In this document: piece by piece, positions 33,775 to 45,100 of the stretch
Layout of the letters: each line of letters begins with the position of its first letter
Position numbering within the stretch: position 1 is the stretch's first letter
Source: Nymphaea colorata
Taxonomy: Eukaryota; Streptophyta; Magnoliopsida; Nymphaeales; Nymphaeaceae
Length of the DNA stretch: 64,000 nt
Assembly (NCBI RefSeq): GCF_008831285.2
Contig: NC_045147.1
Coordinates: 13,928,854-13,992,853 of the forward strand
Reading direction: 5' to 3'
Translations under genes and position numbers: made by a program
The notes under the pieces: generated by a model
The model's database searches: none
Seen by the model: only the letters and a program-made list of their open reading frames with translations
What the model was told of the DNA's origin: nothing

Positions 33775-34050
33775 CACTGAGCCGGGTTATCGATGGGTCC
33801 TCGATAGTCAGTTATCGGTGGGTCCTCAATAGTCGGATTCCGCCCAGAAAAGAAGGCACCGAGTGGGCCCAATAATTTATTGGGCCGGCTTGGGTGGGCT
33901 CGGTAATTTCTTTAAATATTTATTTAATTAATTTATATATATATAATATTTTATTACTATTGATATTAAAATATATTTTTAATTAAATCAGGCCAGGTTC
34001 GAGCTTAGGTTTTAATGGTTATGCGGAGCCCAAGCCCGGGTTTTTGAGTG
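33775..34050. repeat. AT-core element with GC-rich flanks
   Basis: GGGTTATCGATGGGTCCTCG is partly repeated, then GGGCCGGCTTGGGTGGGCTC precedes an AT-rich core, and GGCCAGGTTCGAGC with AGCCCAAGCCCGGG follow. It resembles 12,950-13,135 in build. No clean ends are seen. Confidence 0.35.
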
Positions 34051-34588
34051 TCAGCTTCATTTCTATTCAAACGATGTCATAACAATAACTTTTGCGTGTG
34101 GGTGAATGCTTTTACGTGCATATCAATTTTACTTGCATAGCAATGATCTTTGTCTTAGATGATAAAACGTTGGCAACCCTTTAATTTAAAATACATGCTG
34201 GCTGCTTACCAGCGTCCATCCTGCCCATTCCACCTATCACACCGATACTTACTAATTCTTAACAACACACAACACAGGAGGCTTCCCCTTTCCCAAAAGG
34301 GTCGCATTGAATTCAAACCTCTAAAGTGAAAGAGATACGAAGTTCAATTGCTTGGTGTAGGCATTTCTTTGTTGTGGATTTTTCTAAAGGGAAGATAATA
34401 CCAGGGCGGTGTTTTTACAATAGAAAACAGCCAAAGTAGGCGGGTGCCATAGACATGCATTTTCTTTGCGCTTCTGTCGTTATTAAGCAAAGATATAAAT
34501 ATCTTTGGCATTACAGTCCGCTGGAAACGCTTTCATCAACTAACGAGGTGTGACTCGTTATCATGAACCAATAATGGTGATTGGTAGG

Positions 34589-34755
34589 CAGGGACGAAGC
34601 CAAGGAGGGCCCTATGGGCTCTCGCCTCACTTTAATTTTGTTTAAAGAAAAAATACATTTTAGAAAATTTTATTTGTTTTATATAAAAATTTTAAAAAAT
34701 AATATTTTTATCCCAATCAAAATTTTAAAAAAATATTAGCTCCACCCCCTCTGGG
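34589..34755. mobile_element. Member of the CAGGG...GGGCC short element family
   Basis: It begins CAGGGACGAAGCCAAGG, has an AAATTTTAAAAA-rich middle and GCTCCACCCCCTCT near the end. It is related to the precisely bounded insertion at 62,202-62,338. Ends are approximate. Confidence 0.4.
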
Positions 34756-36876
34756 TGAAGGTCCCATATTTCCTATAGAACGCTGGAACATAAGACAGTT
34801 AAAGGATCAGTGAACTTCTCCCCACCAGAATGCATTTTACAAACATTGGCACTCCTCTCAAGAAGCGCATCCTAAAAGCATATTCCAGAGTCCGCTAGGA
34901 TCCTTCAAAAGATAAAAAGACCAAATCGCAGCCGAGAGAAAACGACATTCTCAATGGTGCAAGTTGAAACACATAAAAATCTCACCACCTGATATCAACA
35001 TAGCTATGAATTTTGGAGGTGAAGGTAGGTAGGAAGGAAAGCTTTCGCTCTCGTACAAATAGTAAGATTAATCACGCCGCTCACCGGAGAAAAAAAAAAT
35101 CCGGTAATAATCACCCCTTGGAGGTGGTAACTTGTTAGACCTCATCTACTTTTCAGTTGCGTCTTGAAAATGAATCTCGAACTGATCTTTCAGGAATAGA
35201 ATTTTTGGTTGAGGGGCATTAAGTGCTGAATTGAGGAAGCAGAAGAAGTTGATAGTCACGGGCGCGCTCTAGTCACAAATGGAATTAAGTCTGGATCTGA
35301 AACCCCGACCCAGGTCCGGCGAGGGCACCTCATAGTCAAACGGCTGAACCCAGGTCCAGCCCTAGTCTTGGTTCAAAACTCGCAGGTCCATGGGCCTGGC
35401 TCGGCCGCTGCTGTGAGCGCCGGCCCGAGGCCGATTGCATTGGCCTGGCTTTTGCTGATTAACAACAAATTAGAGCTCATCTTCCTCATTGCCTTATAAC
35501 TCTGTCAATCAGTTGAACAGAGTCACGTTATTCTCTTTCCTTGGAAATCCTTGAATCTTAGAAGGGCAAAGGTTCCCATTTGGCGATTTAAACCCACAGG
35601 AACACATATTTGAAACTAGGAAAATGAGTCTCGTGTTTGGAACTATCGGTTTCTTCTTCCCTTACCAGCGGCCAGAAAGCGACCCGACACGGTATGCATT
35701 CTTTATAGTGTCGTGTGGCTTTTAAAAAGAATGAGGTCATACTGTGCGTTTGCTTTTCTTGCTCTCCCAGCGCTTTCAGACAGGTGAGGTGACCCTTCTC
35801 TTTCGGTATCGATAATTTCTTGTGGGTAACGGACGAGAGGGCCAGATTAACTCAATTATTTGTAGGGTCGCTTAAAAAGCTTGTGATATTGACGCAGGCA
35901 TGACCCTTCACGCCGCAACCTTCTTTTATCACTTTCACATCTTTATAGAAAAGGTAAGGAAAGAATTCGACCCTATGGTAGCCTGGTAATCCGTCAACCA
36001 TAATTAGCCGATGGCAAAAATGAGGCTCTATTTGCCAACCATGATCAGACGAAGAAGAATTGTATTAATAGATATAAGCCAGGACGGAATTTGGAAAACT
36101 GAAAAACGGAGGATCGAAACCATAATGACGTTTGCAGAGCTATAATGGAAATAGACCGGTACCAGAAGCGCTCTCGAGTATGGGGCCACGCTTCTCAATT
36201 CACGTCCCATGATGCCATCCGTGACAAGTACGCAAGGCCATTTCTTTGAATTATTGATACCAGTGACGAAAGCCCGAGCAAAACTCGCCGGATTCCGTTG
36301 CCGGGAGAGCCAAATGGGGCAGAGAACCTGAGAAAGGATGAGTTGAAGTCTTGAAGACCATCCTTGATTCTTTCAAATGCTCAGAAAGGGCCACAAGTCC
36401 TCATAATTATTATCTTACAGTGCACGTAACAAAACGAAATTCTGTGTAATACTTTCATCGGCGACCTTAGCCGCTTGGTTTTTTCTCACACAAAATCTTA
36501 AAAAAAAAAAGGGGGGGGGAAGGGTAAGGATCATTTTCGGGATCCACTACCCAAAACTTACCGGATAACGAAGCGGAACAGAGAAGTAACACGAGAACAC
36601 GACCTTTGAACAATCTGAGAGCCACAAAATTTCTAATATATTCATCACCTAACCAAATTTACATCTTTCAGGTAAGAACAAACGAAAAGATTGAAAAGGA
36701 AAAAAAAAAACAAACAAAAAGAAGGTCCTATACAATCACGGATGGCCATCGCAAATCTACCGAAACCCCCAGACAAAAACTCCTTCGTCTGTGCTTTAGC
36801 AAGAAACGTACAAGAAGAAAAAAGGAAAGACAAGGAGGATGAAGGGAAAAGCTGGGATGGATGATGGAAAGACCGG
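34756..36876. other. Intergenic; nothing firm
   Basis: No recognisable gene. There are A-rich and G-rich runs near 36,498-36,520. The downstream end abuts the 3' side of the LSU-like gene. Confidence 0.5.
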
Positions 36877-37218
36877 TCAGGCCTGAGATTTCACGGCGTT
36901 CTGGAGGAGGAGCTGAGCGCGAGAGAGCTGCTCGGTGAGGGATTGGACCTTGTAGTAGTAAGATCTCGCCTGATCGACGGCCTCCGCCTCGAGATCGCCG
37001 AGCTGGGAGCAAAGCCGCTCCTCTGCCTCCTCCGCGAACCTCAGCCTCTCGAGCGTCCGCTCGAGCTCCGCCCGCATTCTCTCCTCCCTCTCCAGGCTCT
37101 GCCTCAACTGCGCCTCCAGCTCCTCGTTCCGCCTCTTCAACGAGGTGGGGTCCTCGTCGGCCACCGCTCGGCCCTTCGTCGTCTTAGTGGGAGAGGCGAA
37201 GGCAATTCCGGGCGCCAT
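36877..37218 (-). CDS. LSU-like (RESPONSE TO LOW SULFUR family) coiled-coil protein
   Basis: This is a 113-residue protein with no signal peptide. After a basic Ala/Thr-rich start (MAPGIAFASPTKTTKGR) it is almost entirely helical from about residue 27 to 110. The family signature is EEAEERLCSQLGDLEAEA followed by VDQARSYYYKVQ and a leucine-rich end. LSU proteins are small plant-specific coiled-coil hubs, induced in sulfur and other stress, that bind many partners; those roles are family knowledge and not shown here. The length is slightly above the usual 90-110 residues because of the N-terminus. It is a single exon with an ATG start and GC-rich codons. A TATA box lies about 125 bases upstream. 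Its identification as LSU and not another short coiled-coil protein rests on that signature. Confidence 0.82.
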   Translation of the reverse strand: MAPGIAFASPTKTTKGRAVADEDPTSLKRRNEELEAQLRQSLEREERMRAELERTLERLRFAEEAEERLCSQLGDLEAEAVDQARSYYYKVQSLTEQLSRAQLLLQNAVKSQA

Positions 37219-37340
37219 TTTTCCTGGCGAGATCCGGTCCCGGCGATGGAAAATGGAGGGAGGAGGTCGTGAGACAATGGGCTTTGTAACGCTACAAGGT
37301 AGCTATTTCCCGCGGCTTTCAAGGAGGCAGGTTTAGGTGC

Positions 37341-37348
37341 CATTTATA
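37341..37348 (-). promoter_or_regulatory. TATA box of the LSU-like gene
   Basis: The minus strand reads CCTATAAATGGC, 123-130 bases before the ATG, leaving room for a 5' leader of about 90-100 bases. Confidence 0.6.
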
Positions 37349-38689
37349 GGCATTTCCGGAAGTCGAAATCGAGTCCAGGTTCAATGAACCGTATGGGGAA
37401 TGAGGGGCACCGGTGTGGGTCCCAGAGGTGCCTGATTGCCTGGCTGGGGTTGAAGCTAACCAAAACCGCTCATCTGACGAGATGATGATAGCGTTTTCCG
37501 GAAACAGTCTTCTTCTTTTCTTGATCCTTTCAGTCCACCGCAACAAATTTATCGAGATTTACCTAATTAAATCAATGACCAAATTCTTAAGATAAAAAAT
37601 CATAAATCAAAAATTAGTGCCATAAATTAGTTATTAATTGGTGTTAGGGTTACAAATAAGTCTGATTTGGATTAATTAAATACATTGGAGGTGGGGTCAA
37701 CATTAAATTCCTAATACCACGAAATGGCCATTAAATGAAATCCGACCTATGGTGGAGCCTATAGCAAGGTAAGAGTCCTAAGGAGTGCAACCTAACTGGT
37801 TCAGTTTGTGTTCTGGTTAAAGTTTAGGTATCAATTTGGGTTTTATAATCACTATTCTTTTGGATTACAAACAATAGATATATGACACTCTAGTTGATAA
37901 GTATGTCATTCTCATCTGAATCCCAAAACAACCCTAAACCATCTTCCTCTTCAAGGTATCTCCCCTTCTCAAAGGTGATAGATATTTTTGGAAAACTTGA
38001 TATCTTTGTTGTTAAAAATAATTGAATTATTTGAATCAAATCAATGGCAAGCCAATTTGATTGTGCGGGCAATTCCATAGTGCCATGTATCACTTTTTTA
38101 AATAAGTTTAAACATGTTTTAAAGATTGTTAAATTGTTTTTTTTTTTTTCTTTCCTTTGTTTTTCTTTAATAGCGTTGAGTGAAGGGATGGTGACTTGCG
38201 ACATCTTAAAAAACTATGAACATGTAGTCCCACCTTCGTCCACAGTTTAAGATTCCGGATCTCATGATCAAACTTAACTTAACATTATTGATGTAGTGAG
38301 GATATGATATCCATGTTCTGGAAATCCACTGTTTGTTTAAACAAAGGGTCCATACTGCCATGCACCACAGATTTCACTGCCTATACATTTTTTTGAAAAG
38401 AAACGAGAGATAGATTGAGTGAGAGGGACAAAAGAAATGATTTTCTAACATTATTAGCGGCAACCTAAAACAAGGAGCACCCCCAACAAGGCGGTAGAGG
38501 TAAACACCTATTGGAATGAATCAGGAACAGGTACAAGAACCAAAAACCAAAACAAACATAAGATCCAGACGGTAATACTTAAAAATAAAGTATTGTTATA
38601 GGAAATTCGGTATAAAATAGAAACATCAAATAATATGTCCACTGACATCTTTGACACAAACAAACATTCAAACATTTACCTACATAAGG
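37349..38689. other. Intergenic, nothing recognised
   Basis: AT-rich, with only short unrecognised open frames. Confidence 0.5.
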
Positions 38690-38880
38690 GGACTAGCAGG
38701 GGCCATGGCCCCTCTCAGCTTTTAAAAAGTTCAAAACTTTATTATAAATTTCAAAAATTTTACTTTAATCAAAATAAAAATTTTAAAAAATTGTATATCG
38801 ACTCCGGTTAAAATTTTGAGGCTATAGTTTGTTCCTTTGTAACAAAAAAAAAAAAAAAAAACACCTGACTTCGCCCTACC
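38690..38880. mobile_element. Member of the CAGGG...GGGCC short element family
   Basis: CAGGGGCCATGGCCCCTC at the left, an AAAATTTTAAAAAATT middle, a poly(A) run and ACTTCGCCCTACC at the right. It matches the composition and order of the element at 62,202-62,338, reversed. Ends are approximate. Confidence 0.45.
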
Positions 38881-39171
38881 TCCATACTGAATATCATTCA
38901 TTGACAATTGTATTTTTGTTAGGCGAAACTTGGTGCCCAAGCTACTAATATATGGTGTATGACTGGCAAATGAAGGTCTCATTGACTTACTGTAGTCTGC
39001 ACTCGATCGGGACCAAATGCTAGCTGTATTTAGCTTCCAGACTAATCTAGACAATTGACCTTTTTCTCGTAAATTCGCAAACATTTTATTTCTAAAACTA
39101 CTTCAAAAATTATCCACGAAAATTATCCAACCACAAAAACAAGTGAAGCTAGACCTAAGCAAATCATGTTT

Positions 39172-39350
39172 AGAGGGGCAAAGTGATGATTTTTTTTAGG
39201 AGTGGGCTAAACGATTTAACTAACTTATCCGGATAGAGCCAAACTAAACCTGAATTCAAAAAATATATTAGGCAACTAAAAAATTTCAATTTTTTAAATA
39301 TTTTTTTTCTGTTAGCTGGGGTGGGGCCATAGCCTAGGCGCCCCCCTGGA
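39172..39350. mobile_element. Member of the CAGGG...GGGCC short element family
   Basis: Begins AGAGGGGCAAAGTGATG, with middle AAATTTCAATTTTTTAAA, then GGGGTGGGGCCATAGCC and GCGCCCCCCTGG. Approximate ends. Confidence 0.45.
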
Positions 39351-40128
39351 TGCAAGTTCGGATTAATAACCAGATTTGGAGATGGATTCTAGTTATAGAT
39401 CAAATACAGAGCACGAAAGTCAGCTAAACTAGTGCAACTAGGATCCAAATCCAAGTACATTGGAAATTAAATCGGACCCAAATGTGAATCAGGTCCTACA
39501 AGATCTTGTCAGGCTCCAAATCCAAATAAATTTGATTTAGAGAGATCCAACGCACGAAGGCAGACTTGGCAATGCCTGAATAATTGAACAAGTTGATATC
39601 AAGACTCTTTTGAGGCTTAGCAGTTTGCGTATAGGTTCACCGTATGTTCTAGAAAAGTCCTTTGCTTGGGCAACAGAAATGCGTCTAGGTTCATTGTATG
39701 GTCTAGAAAGGCCGATACTTGTAAAGGCTGACAATTCGTTGTTCCACATGGCTCAATATGTGCCATATAATGGCGTGTGTAGTCTCATTTTCTCCTTTTT
39801 TGTTGGGCAATTGAGGAGAGGAGATCCACGGTCGTAACGCGTCGAATCATTGACTATTGACAATCCAATTCCATTCTATGACCGATCCAAGAGTGCATAT
39901 GTCAACTTTATCTAATTCTTAAAATATTTTAATTTTACATTATTTATTTATGTTTTGAATTAATTTTAATTTTTTTTTAAACCAATTTACAATCCATTCA
40001 ATTAAATTGTTGTGTTGTTTTTATTTAAAGATAGAATATATAAATCTCAACATGATCATATTTCAGAGACCATTATGACCCACCAATAAAAAAGAGCTCA
40101 AACTCTATGGGTCTCACGCTGTGTGGCG
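39351..40128. other. Intergenic, nothing recognised
   Basis: Two imperfect copies of an AGGTTCA(C/T)(C/T)GTATG(T/G)TCTAGAAA(A/G)G sequence lie about 60 bp apart (near 39,632 and 39,689). No gene seen. Confidence 0.5.
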
Positions 40129-40136
40129 CTGGTGCT

Positions 40137-40283
40137 TAGGGATGTCAAATGATCGGATTCAGGTCGAATGTATTCTTAATCATATCCATTTTTTCATATA
40201 TTCACATATTCAGATTCAAATTCGAATAAAGGAAAGTCATATATGAATTCAAATCTAAAATCTAATTTTACAATATAAATACG

Positions 40284-40318
<35 letters not shown>

Positions 40319-40596
40319 GAATCTGAATCCGAATTTTGAACCAGATTTTTTCAATTTTTAAAATTTAATAGAATTAGATACAAAATATTTGTATAAAAAT
40401 AAATCCGTATCTGAATCCAATCAGATATTTATGTATATCCGAATTCGAATCCGACCAGATGTCATTTATTAAATCTGAATCCGATTCGATTTCTTAATCA
40501 GATATTAATTTTTTTTTCATGTTCGATTTAATGTCCAATTTATTGGGATCGAATCAGTCGAATATCCGATTCAAATCGAACATATTGACATCCCTA
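40137..40596. mobile_element. hAT-like MITE, 460 bp
   Basis: Terminal inverted repeats TAGGGATGTCAA...TTGACATCCCTA. The flanks CTGGTGCT (40,129-40,136) and CTTGTGCT (40,597-40,604) match at 7 of 8 positions, the 8-bp duplication typical of hAT elements. The interior is AT-rich with GAATCCGAT-type words and a (TA)n run; no transposase. It is related to 22,497-22,938. Confidence 0.8.
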
Positions 40597-40604
40597 CTTG
40601 TGCT

Positions 40605-41129
40605 CCATAAGACTCAAGGACATAGTGCGTATAGGCAAACGAAAATGTTGGCACATCCATCCATCATCAACATGATTATATTCATACTTTGGTAGCTCCT
40701 ACCAATTACTATGGACACACGAGCAAAGCAAGCTTAGAGAAAAGATGGAAAAGAGAGAGAGACTGGAGTTGTCAATGGATGGGATTTGAATCACCGGCCA
40801 AATCCTATCAGCTCAGTCAGATATGATAAAATGTTTTCAAATCTCAACGGAAAATCAGATTAGATCTGTACTCTTTTTTTCTTCTTCTTCTTAAATGTAC
40901 TCAGGCAATAGCATTTATGCAGGTTGGTTTCTCCCGAATATCCCACATGCTATCTTCAATGTAATGCTCGCAGTAATTTTTTTTGCATATCAAACTCAGA
41001 TTTCAGATCCTGTTTGGTTAGCATTTAGATGTGATCCGTCTTCCTTTCCATTTGAATTGAAGTTAAAATTTAGATCCAAATACACACTATTTCGTTGGAT
41101 TAGTTTGGTAATTCGCACATCCGATACAG
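40605..41129. other. Intergenic, nothing recognised
   Basis: No gene recognised; the hairpin at 41,130 follows. Confidence 0.5.
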
Positions 41130-41180
41130 ATCGGATCCATTATCAGCATCCCTCCGAGGAATGCTGATAATGGATCCGAT
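41130..41180. repeat. Perfect 20-bp hairpin
   Basis: ATCGGATCCATTATCAGCAT (41,130-41,149) is exactly complementary to 41,161-41,180 across an 11-base loop. No T-run or gene end makes it an obvious terminator. Confidence 0.9.
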
Positions 41181-41294
41181 TTTTTCAGGGTTTGATGCAC
41201 CGGCTTGAGCCAGTGGCAGGTAGGTGGCTGGTCACTGGTTTGAGAGACATCAATATCAATTATCCTCATATGCTAATGAAGCCGAACACACAAA

Positions 41295-41298
<4 letters not shown>

Positions 41299-41337
<39 letters not shown>
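41299..41337 (+). repeat. TA microsatellite
   Basis: Uninterrupted (TA)n, followed by sequence to about 41,445 that resembles the AAATTTTATGGCTC...GGCTCCACCC portion of the CAGGG family. Confidence 0.9.
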
Positions 41338-41339
<2 letters not shown>

Positions 41340-41449
41340 CTTATTTTAGAGCAAAATTTTTTCATTTACATATTAGTGCTTTTGAAATATTTAAAATTTT
41401 ATGGCTCATGCCCCTTTTTTATAATTTTCTGGCTCCACCCTAAATTATA

Positions 41450-42111
41450 CCTTTGGCACTCCTCAACTTCAAGCCTTTATGTTGAGGGTATTAAGCCTTC
41501 AAATTCTCAATGCTAATTCCCTTGAGAAATTTTCTTTTAGATTTTCATCCAGTGCATCGACAGTACCACATCGACACCTTTAATTGAACACACATTTGTA
41601 AGTTGAAGTATAACAGAAGCGTCTTACTAGAGAGACACTGAAATACTGACCTACACATAAAAAAAAAAAGGGCGAAAAAATTGGTGATTTCGGGTCTCTT
41701 TTGTAAGGATGAAATACTTTTTTTCTCAGACACATTATAACCTCAACCGTTAATCTTCATCGACTATTAAAAACTGGAAACTCTTTACTTGGCGAAGGAA
41801 TCTTCTCAACTTGAAAAGATTTTAATATGTAAATGTACAATGTTCACATCTAGGATGACCAACTCTAATTTGAAGCTTTTATTTAACAAAGTTTAGGTTC
41901 GTTAGAAAAAATTAGAAAGGTAAGGTGAGTTTCTGGAATTATTGTCAAAGTGGAGCACCATAATTAAAATTTATCCTCCAGAAAACGGAAGAACCCGACG
42001 AAATGAAATCCGTCCAACGTCGTTTCGTTTCCCTCCACTCAAAACTCCGTTACTCCCGCCTCGCGGGATCCGCCCAGTTTGTCTGAGAGTGTCTCTCTCC
42101 CGGGTGGCGCC
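41450..42111. other. Upstream region of the DUF3754 gene
   Basis: 41,980-42,111 becomes GC-rich, as expected for a promoter or 5' leader; no clear TATA box seen. Confidence 0.45.
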
Positions 42112-45100
42112 ATGAATTCGCTGCTTCGTCCTTCCTTTCCCCTCAGGCTCCTTTCCTCCACTTCCCCGTCTCCCTGCCCCCACCGTGAGCTCTCCATCGT
42201 GTCCTTCTGCTTCGCCACCCAGCCCCCTCTCCTTACCAATTCCCCGAGAAATCCCGCTCCTGAATTTCAAGACTTCCAGTTCAAGAACGAGGGTTTTTGG
42301 GAAGTCGAAGCCAAGGAGGAGAAGAAAGAAGAAGAGGAAGACGAGCAAGACGAGGAAGAAGAGAGTATGTCGGGAATTCCTGTTCCCGATGAAGAGCAAG
42401 AGGAGGAGAGAATTTCGGGAATTCCTGTTCCCAGGCAGCCGTACATTCCGATCTCCAAGGGATCTCTTCTTGATGGATTGCTCTCGATGTTCGAGTCGCA
42501 GGAAGAAGCTGATCAGTTCCGTCTTATTGCGTCGTGAGTTCCTGATACGAAAGCTTGAAATTCTTGCTGCATTTTCTGTTTCCCAAATTTATATATCTTA
42601 AAATCGTATCGGGATTGTGGTCGAAGAGGTTTCTGATTGAAACTAAGTTTGTTTAGGCTTTTCTTCTCTAGGTCGATTAATTGGTCAACCATGAACTTCG
42701 GAAATTTGGATGTGTTCAATGCTTCTAAGCAAAGGAGATTAGCATTTCCAAGTGAATAGTACGGAAATGCTAGTTGTAACCCTGAAATTCGACTCTCTAA
42801 TTTACTCATGGCAGTTTTACGTAGACTGTCCTTCGGATCACCGTGCTTGTGTCTTGCTGCTTTTAGGTTCCCTTAACCAGGCTTATGCTATTTTGTCAAA
42901 AGCATAAAGGCAGCCCGGTCGGTGGAGCTAGGGACGTTAAGCAGTCCAAAAGGAAAGGTAAGCTAAAGTATTTAATGGAAACTCGTGACCATCAAGTTAT
43001 TCCATAACGTGATAGAACATAATCAGAAGTTTGTAAAATCAAATTTAATGAAGTTGAAGAATTAAAATTTAAACATTATACAGCAGAAAGATCAAGTTTG
43101 TAATTTACCTTCAATGCTTTTTACGAGATTTTTTGACTTCTTAAATACCAACTGTTAAATCTCTAATTCTAATTTCTAAAAGTGCAAATCTGATGAGGGA
43201 ATACATCCTCAGCATCATCACAGCTCCATGTTAACATTGTTTGTTATACAATTATCTTTTATCATAATTCTAATAGACAAGAAAAATTAATAGGAAGATC
43301 CGTGCGTATGTGCAAAAAAGTTAAAAACCTAAGGTAAGATACAATTTTTCACAATGCATATTAGTATATGACGATGGTTGTAATTATAATACACCTAAAA
43401 TGCTAAATAGACACATCCCAAAAGATGAGGAAATAGAATACAATTATTAAATATAATGATGCAAAAGTACACGAGATGTTTGTATTTATAGCCCAGCTGC
43501 TGAAAAAGAAAAAGAAAGAAGAGGAAAATAAGATCTAGGTTGCTGAAGAAAAAAATATGTAGGTTCCAGATGGCGGCAGAAGGAAAAAGGTAAAAAATGA
43601 GAAAGAAGAAAGGAAAAGAAAAAGAAAGAAGAGGAAAATAAGATCTAGGTTGCTGAAGAAAAAAATATGTAGGTTCCAGATGGCGGCAAAGGAAAAAGGT
43701 AAAAAATGAGAAAGAAGAAAGGAAATTTGCCTCGGACAGCTGAGGAAGTTAAAGAAAGAGAAAGGAGAGGGAAAAATGGTGCCGGTTGTTGAAGGGAAAA
43801 AATGCGGGTTGTTGAAGGGAAAAAATGCGGGTTGTTGAGTGCCTAGGTGAGTCTAGGCATCCTCATCGATGATGAAGGTGCTTTCAAGTGGCACATTGCC
43901 TGAAACAGTCAACCTACATGGTGAGTCAGCGTAGAGGCATACATACAAACCTTTGGACGCCTTCTATAACATGAGGCTTACAATAATTGTGCCATTTGGA
44001 GAAGTTAGTTAACTGCAACATCCTTCCATCCTTAATTCTTAATTAAAGGGGGAACGAGAAGGGATTAATATGGACAGGTCCGTTTATTTGCAGTTTATTC
44101 ATTATTGTTCATCCAGAGGGAGGAAGCGGAAGATATTCAAGATTATTGCCTGTAATAATGCATGACAACCTTATTTGGTTTAGCTAGTTAACATAATTTG
44201 TCAAGAAGTATTCGCATTTGCTGGATAAACATTCATTATCGCCTGATAATGATGATAATGGATGCAACTGCAATTGCTACTGATGTGGTCTCCACATCAG
44301 GTTTGATGGTCCATTATTTTATGAGATTTTGTTTTGAACAAGTTAATGGAAAAGATGTGTAAATCCGGTCACTGTTTCTTAAGGATGAATGCTAATGTTT
44401 TTGTGCATGTTCGATCTCCATATACTGGATGGCCATGCTATCACCATCATAACAAGGAAGTATGACATTTTTAAAGAACATATTTACGAACTTGTGTGTG
44501 GATCACTTTTCATCAAACACTGACAGAAAAGAATTGCCACAAGACCTGTGTTGTGATTAGATTAATGCAACAAACCTCTTAGCAATCTAAGGCTGAATGT
44601 TTAATTTCATGGCATACCTCCAGTTTCTGAAGCCTCATGGTATATTCCATCATGAAGTGCAGAGTTGAAGATTTTGAAAATGAACCTATGATATAATTCC
44701 GTCTTATTTTGTCTATCATGATGGCTTCTTATAACCTTCTCTGAATATATTTTCCCATTTTCTGGCTATAGTATAAACAGAAGGTGGTTATGATGTATGG
44801 AACTAATTATAACAAATTTGAGGTTTTCATATCATATATTCATATACCCAGTTTCTGAAATTGAAAGAGAATGTTCATGAGAAACTTGATAGTTGATACT
44901 AAGTATTTTTCGTCTTTTCCACAATAGCCTGCTTGATCAACATCTATTGTCCAAGTAAGTGCTCTAAACTTGATTTTCTACGTATTCAGTTTCTCATGAT
45001 CTGTTATTCCTTTTAATGATGATTCTTTTTCAGCTTTTCCTACCTGAATATCTTATGTCATTGTACATACATCTGACGGCATGTTGGAAACTAACAGTGT

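Noticed and set aside
41130-41180. Rho-independent-type terminator
   Set aside because: This is eukaryotic intergenic DNA with no gene end nearby; the stem is AT/GC mixed and is not tied to a transcript.
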